From an uncultured Chitinophagaceae bacterium (GTDB lineage: Bacteria; Bacteroidota; Bacteroidia; Chitinophagales; Chitinophagaceae), in assembly GCA_946479005.1 (NCBI GenBank), contig CAMLEM010000020.1:1-11402 (forward strand): a stretch of 11,402 nucleotides of DNA, in the 5' to 3' direction. A model generated the notes under the pieces. That model ran no database searches and had not been told where the DNA came from. It saw nothing but the letters and a program-made list of their open reading frames with translations. Made by a program: the position numbers and the translations under genes. Below, piece after piece: positions 1-6,802 of this stretch (within the stretch, counting starts at the first letter, position 1; each line of letters begins with the position of its first letter).

Positions 1-859
1 CCACCCAGGCAAGGTTGGGCAATTGCCTGATGAACTGGTTGATGATCGCCTCGCGCTGTACCAGCTCCGTGCTCAGTATCCTTTGTTCTGTAATATCCGT
101 CAGGTTAGAGATCACTGCATAAGGAAGGGCATCCTCATTACCGAAAAGAGGCTGACAATGAAACTGGATCCAGCGGACCTTTCCATTCAAAAGGGTCACC
201 TTAAAAGTTCGATCCTGCACCGATCCCGTTTTCAGGGCTTTCCAAAAAGGAGCCTCCTCAAAAGATACCGGGTTGTCGTTCTCATCTACAATGTTCCATT
301 CACTTTCCCACCCCGTTCTCACATTCTTTATCTTGTAAAGTTCTTCCAGGGTCATTTCCAGGATCTCGGAAGCTTTTTGGTTGGCGCTGATGATCTCGCA
401 AGCAGCGTCGTGGAAGATTACAGCCTGGTCCAGGCCATCCATTATCACCTGGTAATTCTTCCCGGCCAATTCATTGAACCGGCTCACCCGCTGATCATCC
501 AGGATGGTATGCCCGATGCAAAGAAAATTACCCGGGCCTTCCTGGTCAGGCAACGCATTGACCTGCCATTTCATCGGGTGATAATAGCCGTTTTTCATCG
601 ACAGCTCCAGGGAGCAGGGTATGTTCTTTTCTCTGGAACAGCTCAAAGCGCGGTGTAAAGCCTGCAGGTGGAGAGGGTGTATCAAATGGAAAAAATTCAT
701 TTTCTCCACCTCGTCCACATCCAGGTGAAGCGTACGCACCAGGTTATGGTTCACCGAAACGATCTTCCCGTCAGATTTGATGATGGTAAGAAAGAGATCC
801 CTGCCGTTGGCCTGTGTCTCCACCAATGAACGAATGGTTTTCCAGTTAGTGCTCTTCAT
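1..859 (-). CDS. Multi-PAS sensor protein, probable histidine kinase (N-terminal part, cut by window edge)
   Basis: The reading frame is open from an ATG at 859 to the left edge without a stop, so about 286 N-terminal residues are visible. They begin MKSTNWKTIRSLVETQ and hold two PAS-type sensor domains, at about residues 20-120 and 135-260. The second ends in the PAS/PAC signature NLTDITEQR. A third PAS seems to begin at the edge (QREAIINQFIRQLPNLAWV). No membrane segment is visible, so the sensor is probably cytosolic. The kinase core, if present, lies outside the window; histidine kinase is inferred from the domain order and the adjacent receiver gene. The ATG is the only plausible start, because an in-frame TGA (the stop of the receiver gene upstream) lies only 7 codons before it. 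The 21-bp gap suggests co-transcription with that receiver. It could instead be a diguanylate cyclase or another PAS effector. Confidence 0.85.
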   Translation of the reverse strand, partial: MKSTNWKTIRSLVETQANGRDLFLTIIKSDGKIVSVNHNLVRTLHLDVDEVEKMNFFHLIHPLHLQALHRALSCSREKNIPCSLELSMKNGYYHPMKWQVNALPDQEGPGNFLCIGHTILDDQRVSRFNELAGKNYQVIMDGLDQAVIFHDAACEIISANQKASEILEMTLEELYKIKNVRTGWESEWNIVDENDNPVSFEEAPFWKALKTGSVQDRTFKVTLLNGKVRWIQFHCQPLFGNEDALPYAVISNLTDITEQRILSTELVQREAIINQFIRQLPNLAWV

Positions 860-880
860 AACTTTTTTACAAAATTCCGG

Positions 881-1258
881 TCACTGCGCAACAGCCAGGT
901 CCATCAGAATGTAGGGCACCCGGGAGAATTCAATCGTCTTATCCAGGAAATGCGTTGCTCCCATCTCTCTGCATTGCTGCCGGTAATAATCATCCGCGTG
1001 ATTGGTGATCATTATCACATCGCATCCGGGTACGGTTTGTTTTAATTTCTTCAGCACTGCCAGGCCATTCTTTCCGGGAAGATTGATGTCAAGCAAGGCA
1101 ACATCCGGCCTATCATCGACCAGGTACCTGCAGGCCTCCTCGTAATTCTCTGCGATCTGTATGTATTTTACCTGGTTGAGTTCCTTAATGAGCCCGATCA
1201 GGCGATTGACAAAATTCAGGTTGTCGTCTACAATGAGTATAGACAGGGGTTTATTCAT
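881..1258 (-). CDS. Stand-alone CheY-like response regulator (receiver domain only)
   Basis: A 125-residue protein made of a single receiver domain with no output domain. Visible receiver residues are the acidic pair D11-D12 (LIVDDN), phosphoacceptor D57 (ALLDINLPG), conserved T85 (MITNH) and K107 (FLDK). I chose the ATG at 1258 because it puts LSILIVDDN at the very N-terminus, as in the family. The longer reading from 1306 would add 16 residues that do not look like a receiver. Single-domain receivers act by protein-protein contact or pass phosphate on in a relay. The next gene downstream, 21 bp away and in the same frame, is a multi-PAS sensor, its likely partner. The 124 bp upstream may hold a promoter of its own. 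Confidence 0.9.
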   Translation of the reverse strand: MNKPLSILIVDDNLNFVNRLIGLIKELNQVKYIQIAENYEEACRYLVDDRPDVALLDINLPGKNGLAVLKKLKQTVPGCDVIMITNHADDYYRQQCREMGATHFLDKTIEFSRVPYILMDLAVAQ

Positions 1259-1347
1259 AGTCTGGCCTTTACCTATATGCAAAAGAATAACTTCGGCGGC
1301 TAGCAACCTGTCCTGAATTCTACTTCAATTATGTAAGGGGAGTACTA

Positions 1348-1376
1348 CAAAATGACACGGTGTTAATCCGGATCAA
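1348..1376 (-). promoter_or_regulatory. Possible Bacteroidota-type promoter for the CheY-like receiver and PAS sensor pair
   Basis: On the minus strand a TTG (1374-1376) is followed after 18 bp by TCATTTTG (1348-1355). This is one mismatch from the Bacteroidota sigma-ABfr -7 consensus TAnnTTTG; the usual -33 element is TTG about 19-21 bp upstream. It lies just after the stop of the NarL-type regulator, about 90 bp before the receiver start. The second base of the -7 box is off consensus and the spacing slightly short, so this is tentative. Confidence 0.3.
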
Positions 1377-1382
1377 GAAAGA

Positions 1383-2018
1383 TCAGATCATTTCATTCTC
1401 TATCGCATACTGCGTCAATCCTGCATTGGCGTTAATTCCCATCTTTTGCAGGATCCTGGCACGGTAGGTACTGATGGTATTCGGTGTGACATCCAGCTCT
1501 TTAGCGATCTGTGAAACGGTCTCACCCCGCGCCAGTCGCAAAAATACCTCGGTTTCCCGTTCGCTTAAAAGTTCGTGGGGAAGAAGGTTGGCCTGCTGCC
1601 CGAGAAGGGATGTCATTTTCTCCGCGAGGCTGGGCTGAATGTATTTTTTTCCCTGGAGGATAAGCTGTACCGCTTTTACGAGCTGGTCAGGAGCAGTATC
1701 CTTGTTCAGGAAGCCAGAAGCCCCTGCCTGGAAAACACGTATGGCGTATTGCTCTTCGGGATAAATGGTGATGATAAGCACTTTTTGTTCCGGTTTGGTC
1801 TCCCGGATCTTTTTCAGCGCTTCAAACCCTCCACCCCCGGGCATCGAAAGATCGGAGATCACGATATCCCATTCATCCGACAGCGCTTTTTCAACCAGCC
1901 CCCCGGTATCACCTGCTTCGCCAATATGGATGGAAGAAAGCCCTTCCTGCAGGATCTCCTTGATCCCCCTTCTCACCACTTCGTGGTCATCGGCAATTAA
2001 TATTTTAAGCATAGTCAT
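1383..2018 (-). CDS. NarL/FixJ-family response regulator (tandem copy 1)
   Basis: A DNA-binding response regulator of 211 residues. The N-terminal receiver (about 3-122) has D10-D11 (LIADDH), phosphoacceptor D56 (ISDLSMPG), T84 and K106. The C-terminal LuxR/NarL-type helix-turn-helix spans about 147-211 (LSERETEVFLRLARGETVSQIAKEL, recognition helix around TPNTISTYRARI). Two starts are possible: ATG at 2018 or ATG two codons later at 2012. The second aligns exactly with the N-terminus of the neighbouring paralogue. An ungapped hand alignment with that paralogue (2129-2758) gives roughly 45% identity over 209 residues, indicating tandem duplication. A 110-bp gap separates the two, and a perfect 12-bp palindrome lies just upstream of this start. 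Its cognate kinase is not certain; the HisKA_3 kinase two genes upstream is the best candidate on class grounds. Confidence 0.93.
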   Translation of the reverse strand: MTMLKILIADDHEVVRRGIKEILQEGLSSIHIGEAGDTGGLVEKALSDEWDIVISDLSMPGGGGFEALKKIRETKPEQKVLIITIYPEEQYAIRVFQAGASGFLNKDTAPDQLVKAVQLILQGKKYIQPSLAEKMTSLLGQQANLLPHELLSERETEVFLRLARGETVSQIAKELDVTPNTISTYRARILQKMGINANAGLTQYAIENEMI

Positions 2019-2028
2019 TCCGGATTAC

Positions 2029-2040
2029 TACCCGCGGGTA
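2029..2040. promoter_or_regulatory. Perfect 12-bp palindrome upstream of NarL-type regulator copy 1
   Basis: TACCCGCGGGTA is a perfect dyad ending 10 bp before the upstream ATG of the regulator at 1383-2018, in the leader or promoter region. It could be a binding site for a dimeric regulator, including autoregulation, or a small hairpin in the 5' leader. Function is inferred only from position and symmetry. Confidence 0.3.
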
Positions 2041-2128
2041 CGGTCTTCCGCATCGTAAATATGAAAAATTCGGGCGCTACCACCTGTAATGATGAAGGGT
2101 TTTTGTTGTAGTCATTCAACTACTTTGT

Positions 2129-2758
2129 TTAAATCAGTTTCTTTTCCAGGGCATAACGCGTGAGATCGGCATTTGTTTTCATTCCCATTTTTTCCATTAT
2201 CCGCGAACGGTAGGTGCTCACGGTGGTGGCGCTAAGGGCCAGCTTGTCGGCAATTTCAGACACCGATCTTCCCTGGGCAAGCATTTTAAGAACATCAAAT
2301 TCCCTGTCGCTTAGGGTTTCGTGGAGTTCCCGTGAACTGCCGGCATCCAGCGCCCCTGCCAGCCTCTCGGCGATCGAAGGCGTGATGAATTTTCTTCCAA
2401 TCCGGATCGCTTCAATAGCTTTTAAAAGATCCTCGTGAATGGTTTCCTTGCTAAGATAACCGGAGGCGCCCCCCTTCAATACCCTCAGCGCGTACTGGTC
2501 TTCCGGGTACATACTCATAATAAGCACAGGCAATTTAGGATCGATCTGTTTAAGCTGGTGCAGGGCCTCCACCCCGCTGCGGCCTGGCATATTGATGTCT
2601 GTGATCACAAGGTCCCAGCCGGATTTCAAAACCTCTGAAACCAGGCTCTCCACGTTGCTCACTTCGGTGATCTCAGCGCTTGGGTAAGCCTCCGTGATGA
2701 TCTGCCGGAGACCCTTTCTGACGATCGCGTGATCGTCGGCAATTAGAATGCGGATCAT
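2129..2758 (-). CDS. NarL/FixJ-family response regulator (tandem copy 2)
   Basis: A 209-residue DNA-binding response regulator. The receiver (about 1-120) has D8-D9 (LIADDH), phosphoacceptor D54 (ITDINMPG), S82 in the usual T/S position and K104. A NarL-type helix-turn-helix follows at about 145-209 (LSDREFDVLKMLAQGRSVSEIADKL, then SATTVSTYRSRIMEKMG). The ATG at 2758 places the receiver motif at residue 4, as expected. The gene starts 17 bp after the stop of the REC-PAS-HisKA_3 kinase, whose class (NarX/DegS) normally phosphorylates exactly this kind of regulator, so the two are probably a cognate pair. No good Shine-Dalgarno lies close to the start; a GGAGG is present but about 28 bp upstream, overlapping the end of the kinase gene. 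The start codon sits inside a perfect 14-bp palindrome. Confidence 0.94.
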   Translation of the reverse strand: MIRILIADDHAIVRKGLRQIITEAYPSAEITEVSNVESLVSEVLKSGWDLVITDINMPGRSGVEALHQLKQIDPKLPVLIMSMYPEDQYALRVLKGGASGYLSKETIHEDLLKAIEAIRIGRKFITPSIAERLAGALDAGSSRELHETLSDREFDVLKMLAQGRSVSEIADKLALSATTVSTYRSRIMEKMGMKTNADLTRYALEKKLI

Positions 2759-2767
2759 TGCAATGAT
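2754..2767. promoter_or_regulatory. Perfect 14-bp palindrome covering the start codon of NarL-type regulator copy 2
   Basis: ATCATTGCAATGAT is a perfect dyad whose right half, read on the minus strand, contains the ATG of the regulator at 2129-2758. As RNA it can form a 5-bp stem with a TGCA loop that would hide the start codon; as DNA it could be an operator. Either role is inferred. The element is AT-rich and short, so chance is possible. Confidence 0.25.
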
Positions 2768-2775
2768 TTTTCGAA

Positions 2776-4974
2776 TTAATGACCTCCAATCGGAACCCTA
2801 ACCTCAACGATGGTGCCTTCCCCTTTCTGACTGATAATGCTATACTCTCCCTCGATGATCGCTGCCCGCTCCTGCATCCCCAATATACCTAAAGTTCTTT
2901 TATCTGTGATCTCATTTTTTGAAAAACCCCTTCCATTATCACGGATACGCATAACCAGTTTTTGGTTCTCTGTGAAAATGGAGGTTTCCACTTTAGTGGC
3001 TTCAGAATGTCGCGCTACGTTGGTCAGGGTTTCCTGGAAGATCCGGAACATCGCGGTGGCCACTTCAGGCTTCACATCCAGCTCGGTTACCGCGGAAATG
3101 AACTTAACGCGAATGCCTGCCCTCTTCTCGAATTCCTGGCTATGCCATTCCAGCGCGGCCACCAACCCCAGATCGTCAAGCAGGCTGGGGCGGAGATCTG
3201 AAGAGATCTTTCTTACGGTCTTTACCGTGTGATCGATCACGCTCATCAGGTCTTTCATCTTCTGCTGCACCTTGGGGTCATCCTTATCGATTTTCTTCTT
3301 CAGCCAGGAGATGTCCATCTTCAGTACGGTTAGCTGTTGCCCCAGCTCATCGTGGATCTCCCGCGCGATCCGGATCCTTTCTTCTTCTCTTACTGTTTGC
3401 AGGTGAGCCGAGAGTTCCCTCAGCCTCTCTGAACTTTTCCGGAGCAGGTCTTCCGCCTCTTTCCTGTCGGAAATGTCGATGCCGGTTCCCAGTAAACATT
3501 CCACCCCTTCGTAATCCACCCTCAAACCGGTAAAATAATAGGGTATGCGGGTACCGTCCTTTGTCACCAGGTCTGCCTCTAACATGGTTTCTCCAAACTG
3601 GAAGCAATCGTCGATGTGTTTCTTCACTTTTTCCCGGTCGTCCCTGAAAAATTCCAGCGGGTGCATCGTTGCGATCTCCTCGTGGTTGTACCCCGAGATC
3701 AGTTCCTTCCGTTTATTCCACCGAAGGTATTTTCCTTCGCGGGTAAAGAGATAGAAAAGACCGGGGAGGGACTGGATGATATCGTCAGAAAGTTTCCGCG
3801 CCCTCACGATCTCCTGCTGTGCCTGGTGCCTCTCTGTAATGTCCCGGATGAAAGAACAGAAAAAAATACGGTCCCCGTTACGTATGGGCGTTACCGTTAA
3901 TTCTATGGGAAAACGCCTTCCGTTCCGGTCAATAGCCGTGATCTCGATGAGCTTATTCAGGATCACCGGGGTCCGCGTGTCCATGTAACGGCGAAGGCCT
4001 TTCAAATGAGCTTCCCTGAACTCTTCGGGCACAATGGTATCCGCCACGAGCTTCCCCATCACCTCCTCTTCTTTCCATCCAAAGATCTTTTCTGCCCGGG
4101 GTGTCCAGATGGTGATCCTCCCCTCCGTATCCATCCCCACAATGGCATCCAGGGCTGAGTTGATGATCAGCCGGTGAGTTTCCTCCAGGGTCCGGATCTC
4201 CTCCTGCGCTTTTTGTCTTTCGCTTATGTTGAGCATACTGCCCCGGATGAGGATACGGTTCTCTGCCGGGATCCGAACCAGTCTCACTTCACAAGGGATC
4301 GGGTTCCCTTCTTTGTCAATATGCATCCAAAAAAATTCCGGGGTGCCTCCGGCGACAGCCTCCTGGATCTTCAAGCGAGCCAGTTCACTCGAGCGGGAAC
4401 CATCGGGTTGAAATTCAGGACTGATGTCCAGGACCCCTTTTTGCAGCAATTCCTCGCGGCTCATCCGGAACATCTTCACCGCACTCTCACTGACATTGGT
4501 AAAATGATCTTCATTTATGTCGAAAACAACAAGGGCTTCCGGCGCACTTTGCAGCAGGACCCTGTATTGCTCCTCTCTTTCCCTTAATTTGATCTGGCTT
4601 CTTTTTCGCTCAATGGCGTATCTCACCACCTTGGCGATCGCACGGGTATCAAACTCACCTTTTACAATGTAATCCTGCGCTCCCGCCTGCAGGGTTTGTA
4701 CCGCGATCCGCTCATCTTCCAGCCCGCTCACAATGATGATGGCAGAGTCGGGGAAATAGCTGTTCACCGTGGTAAAAGTCTCCATTCCCCGGCTGTCTGG
4801 CAGGTTCAGGTCCAGGAAGATTAGTTCCGGCCTGGAGTCGGCCAGGCCCTTTAATTCTTCCAGCCGGGAGATTGTTATCATCTTGCTGTACGACAGGGTA
4901 TCGAGTGTCTCTTTGAAAAGCAGGACATCCGCCGGGTTGTCCTCGATGAGCAGTATTTTATTGACCGTTTGCAA
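2776..4974 (-). CDS. Hybrid sensor histidine kinase, REC-PAS-PAS-PAS-HisKA_3-HATPase_c (NarX/DegS class), TTG start
   Basis: A soluble 732-residue kinase. The N-terminal receiver (about 5-122) has E11-D12, phosphoacceptor D55 (IFLDLNLPD), S83 and K105. Three PAS domains follow at about 135-255, 263-385 and 395-508; the last two end in DITER and DISDRK. A coiled linker leads to a HisKA_3 dimerisation domain with phosphoacceptor H541 in EEERIRIAREIHDELGQQL. The ATPase domain has its N box near 646-656 (FQETLTNVARH), G1 at 679-684 (DNGRGF) and G2 near 696-702 (GILGMQE). There is no transmembrane segment. The start is TTG at 4974: an in-frame TAA lies two codons upstream, and the first internal ATG (residue 32) would delete the acidic pocket of the receiver. 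The gene lies 34 bp after the CHASE3 kinase and 17 bp before a NarL-type regulator, its probable target. The N-terminal receiver suggests that another kinase, perhaps its neighbour, regulates it. Confidence 0.95.
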   Translation of the reverse strand: MQTVNKILLIEDNPADVLLFKETLDTLSYSKMITISRLEELKGLADSRPELIFLDLNLPDSRGMETFTTVNSYFPDSAIIIVSGLEDERIAVQTLQAGAQDYIVKGEFDTRAIAKVVRYAIERKRSQIKLREREEQYRVLLQSAPEALVVFDINEDHFTNVSESAVKMFRMSREELLQKGVLDISPEFQPDGSRSSELARLKIQEAVAGGTPEFFWMHIDKEGNPIPCEVRLVRIPAENRILIRGSMLNISERQKAQEEIRTLEETHRLIINSALDAIVGMDTEGRITIWTPRAEKIFGWKEEEVMGKLVADTIVPEEFREAHLKGLRRYMDTRTPVILNKLIEITAIDRNGRRFPIELTVTPIRNGDRIFFCSFIRDITERHQAQQEIVRARKLSDDIIQSLPGLFYLFTREGKYLRWNKRKELISGYNHEEIATMHPLEFFRDDREKVKKHIDDCFQFGETMLEADLVTKDGTRIPYYFTGLRVDYEGVECLLGTGIDISDRKEAEDLLRKSSERLRELSAHLQTVREEERIRIAREIHDELGQQLTVLKMDISWLKKKIDKDDPKVQQKMKDLMSVIDHTVKTVRKISSDLRPSLLDDLGLVAALEWHSQEFEKRAGIRVKFISAVTELDVKPEVATAMFRIFQETLTNVARHSEATKVETSIFTENQKLVMRIRDNGRGFSKNEITDKRTLGILGMQERAAIIEGEYSIISQKGEGTIVEVRVPIGGH

Positions 4975-5008
4975 GATTTATAAAAATAATCAAATGCTTT
5001 TTTTCCCT

Positions 5009-6790
5009 CTATGAAGCCTCTGAATTTGGAAGGGTGAAATAAAAAGCCGATCCTTTCCCGGGTTCAGATTCCACCCAGATCTTCCCGCCGTGCAGTTCCA
5101 CGATCTTCTTACAGATTGCCAGGCCAATTCCCGTGCCCGGGTATTCCGCTACGGAATGGAGACGGTAAAAAACATTGAAAATAACATCCTCGTGCTTTTT
5201 ATCAAAACCGATCCCATTGTCTTTTACGTAGAAGAGGTTCACCTGTTTTTTTTCTTCTGCACCGATCTCCACCACAGGCGCCCTTTCGCTGCTGCGATAC
5301 TTCACCGCATTGCCTACAAGGTTCTGTAAAACCTGGCCCAACAGGGTGGCATCGCCATTCACCCGGGGAAGATGTCGCAGTTCTATGCGGGCGCCGCTTT
5401 CTGTTATCGCTGGCCGGAGCGCCCCGATCACATCATTTGCCAGCTGGTCCATATCCACTTCCCGGGTTTTCAGTTGACGGCGTCCCAGGCGCGAAAAATT
5501 CAGGAGAGCAGTGATCAGCTCTTTCATTCTTCCTGCGCCTTCCACCGCCTGGGAGATATAAAGCCTGCCCTGCTCATCCAGCTGGCCTGTGTACTTTTTT
5601 TCAAGAAGCTGCAAAAAGCTTCTGACGGCACGAAGAGGCTCCTGCAAGTCGTGACTGGCGATATACGCGAACTGCTCGAGATCACGATTGGAAATGGCAA
5701 GCTGTTCATTGGCTTTCAAGAGGTTCTCCGTCTTCTCCTCCACCTGGCGGGTAAGCTCCCGGTTGAACACCCGCAACTGTTCCTCCAGGCTTTTCCTGTC
5801 GGTAATGTCACGGATCACCGATACGAACCCTCTGAATTTATTCTTTTCATCGATGATGGGTGTGGTGGACACCATTGCAAATAAACGGCGGCCATCCCTG
5901 GCCGTATGCATCACTTCCCGGTTGACCAGTCCCCTTTTCAAAATTTCGGATCGTAATCCATCCAGGTCTGCTTCAGTCAACCCGCTTTGGGTGAGGGAAG
6001 GGCCGAATTTTCCAATCGCTTCTTCACGGCTGTACCCGTATTTTTCTTCAGCGGCCTTATTCCAGCTTTGAACGATCCCTTTTTCATCCGTGGAAAGGAT
6101 GGCATCGGAAGTGTTTTCCGTAAGACTGGCGAGGTAACGTATCTGTTTCTCATAGCGCTCTTTCTCGCGGAGATTTTTAAAAGCATACCAGAAAAGAAGG
6201 GAGAGAAAAATAAAAAAAGAGATCGCCATAATAAAAAACAGGCTCGAAGTGGAACGTGCGGCTTCCTGTCGCTGTCGGGTAACGATGGAAAGCGAAACAC
6301 GGTCGGCCTCTTCTATGCGGGAAATGTGCAGGCGAATGCTGTCCATCAGGCGTTTTCCTTCCAGGGTTTGGATCAGGCTGAGTGAAGAATCGAATCCTTT
6401 TTCGCGGCGCAGGGCAATGGATTGCCGGATAAATTCCAATTTCTCCCGAACGAGCAGGAGAAGATCCTGGAAGGATGCTGTCTTTTCAGGGAAGACCAAC
6501 ATCAGGTCTTTCAACCGGCCCGTATCTTCGCGGAGTCTTTCCAGCCCCTGTTCATAGGGTGAGAGGAAATTCTCATCGCCCGACAGAATATATCCCCGCT
6601 GCCCGGTTTCCAGGTCCTGCATATCATCCAGGATGGCTTCGATGGTGGAAAGGGAAAGAATGACCCGGTTTGCCTCGCCGGTTTCCGTATTCACCTTTCG
6701 CATATCCCGGTTCGCATAGAATGCAAAAAATGCGACCATCAGCAACGAAAGAAGAAACCCAATGATTATTGTACTTCGCGTATTAAGCAA
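5009..6790 (-). CDS. Membrane CHASE3-PAS sensor histidine kinase, TTG start
   Basis: A 593-residue inner-membrane kinase. TM1 (about 7-25) and TM2 (about 183-203) enclose a periplasmic CHASE3 domain (about 30-175) with its typical motif LETGQRGYILSGDENFLSPY near 60-79. A PAS domain follows (about 218-333, ending IRDITDRK), then a coiled coil, HisKA with H380 (FAYIASHDLQEPLR, the form common in phytochrome-like kinases), and HATPase_c with N box around 488-497 (LQNLVGNAVK), G1 at 524-529 (DNGIGF) and G2 at 552-557 (GTGIGL). The start is TTG at 6790: the stop of the upstream regulator lies 4 codons before it in the same frame, and the first ATG (residue 18) would cut TM1 in half. It begins 12 bp after a NarL-type regulator, so the pair is probably co-transcribed. 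This HisKA class more often pairs with other receivers, so its partner could also be the receiver domain of the next kinase. Confidence 0.95.
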   Translation of the reverse strand: MLNTRSTIIIGFLLSLLMVAFFAFYANRDMRKVNTETGEANRVILSLSTIEAILDDMQDLETGQRGYILSGDENFLSPYEQGLERLREDTGRLKDLMLVFPEKTASFQDLLLLVREKLEFIRQSIALRREKGFDSSLSLIQTLEGKRLMDSIRLHISRIEEADRVSLSIVTRQRQEAARSTSSLFFIMAISFFIFLSLLFWYAFKNLREKERYEKQIRYLASLTENTSDAILSTDEKGIVQSWNKAAEEKYGYSREEAIGKFGPSLTQSGLTEADLDGLRSEILKRGLVNREVMHTARDGRRLFAMVSTTPIIDEKNKFRGFVSVIRDITDRKSLEEQLRVFNRELTRQVEEKTENLLKANEQLAISNRDLEQFAYIASHDLQEPLRAVRSFLQLLEKKYTGQLDEQGRLYISQAVEGAGRMKELITALLNFSRLGRRQLKTREVDMDQLANDVIGALRPAITESGARIELRHLPRVNGDATLLGQVLQNLVGNAVKYRSSERAPVVEIGAEEKKQVNLFYVKDNGIGFDKKHEDVIFNVFYRLHSVAEYPGTGIGLAICKKIVELHGGKIWVESEPGKGSAFYFTLPNSEAS

Positions 6791-6802
6791 GCCGGGTGAG
6801 AT

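Noticed and set aside
23..658. 211-residue plus-strand open frame
   Set aside because: It lies antisense to the PAS sensor, whose minus-strand frame is open across the whole interval and shows PAS motifs. The plus-strand translation has no recognisable domain.
881..1306. Longer start for the CheY-like receiver at 1306
   Set aside because: The extra 16 residues fall outside the receiver fold, and the ATG at 1258 gives the standard N-terminus next to LSILIVDDN.
2108..2123. GTAGT/ACTAC hairpin after the NarL regulator at 2129-2758 as a terminator
   Set aside because: It has only five stem pairs, and no T run follows it on the transcribed (minus) strand.
5372..5884. 170-residue plus-strand open frame
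   Set aside because: It is antisense to the PAS-HisKA-HATPase part of the CHASE3 kinase, with no independent coding evidence.
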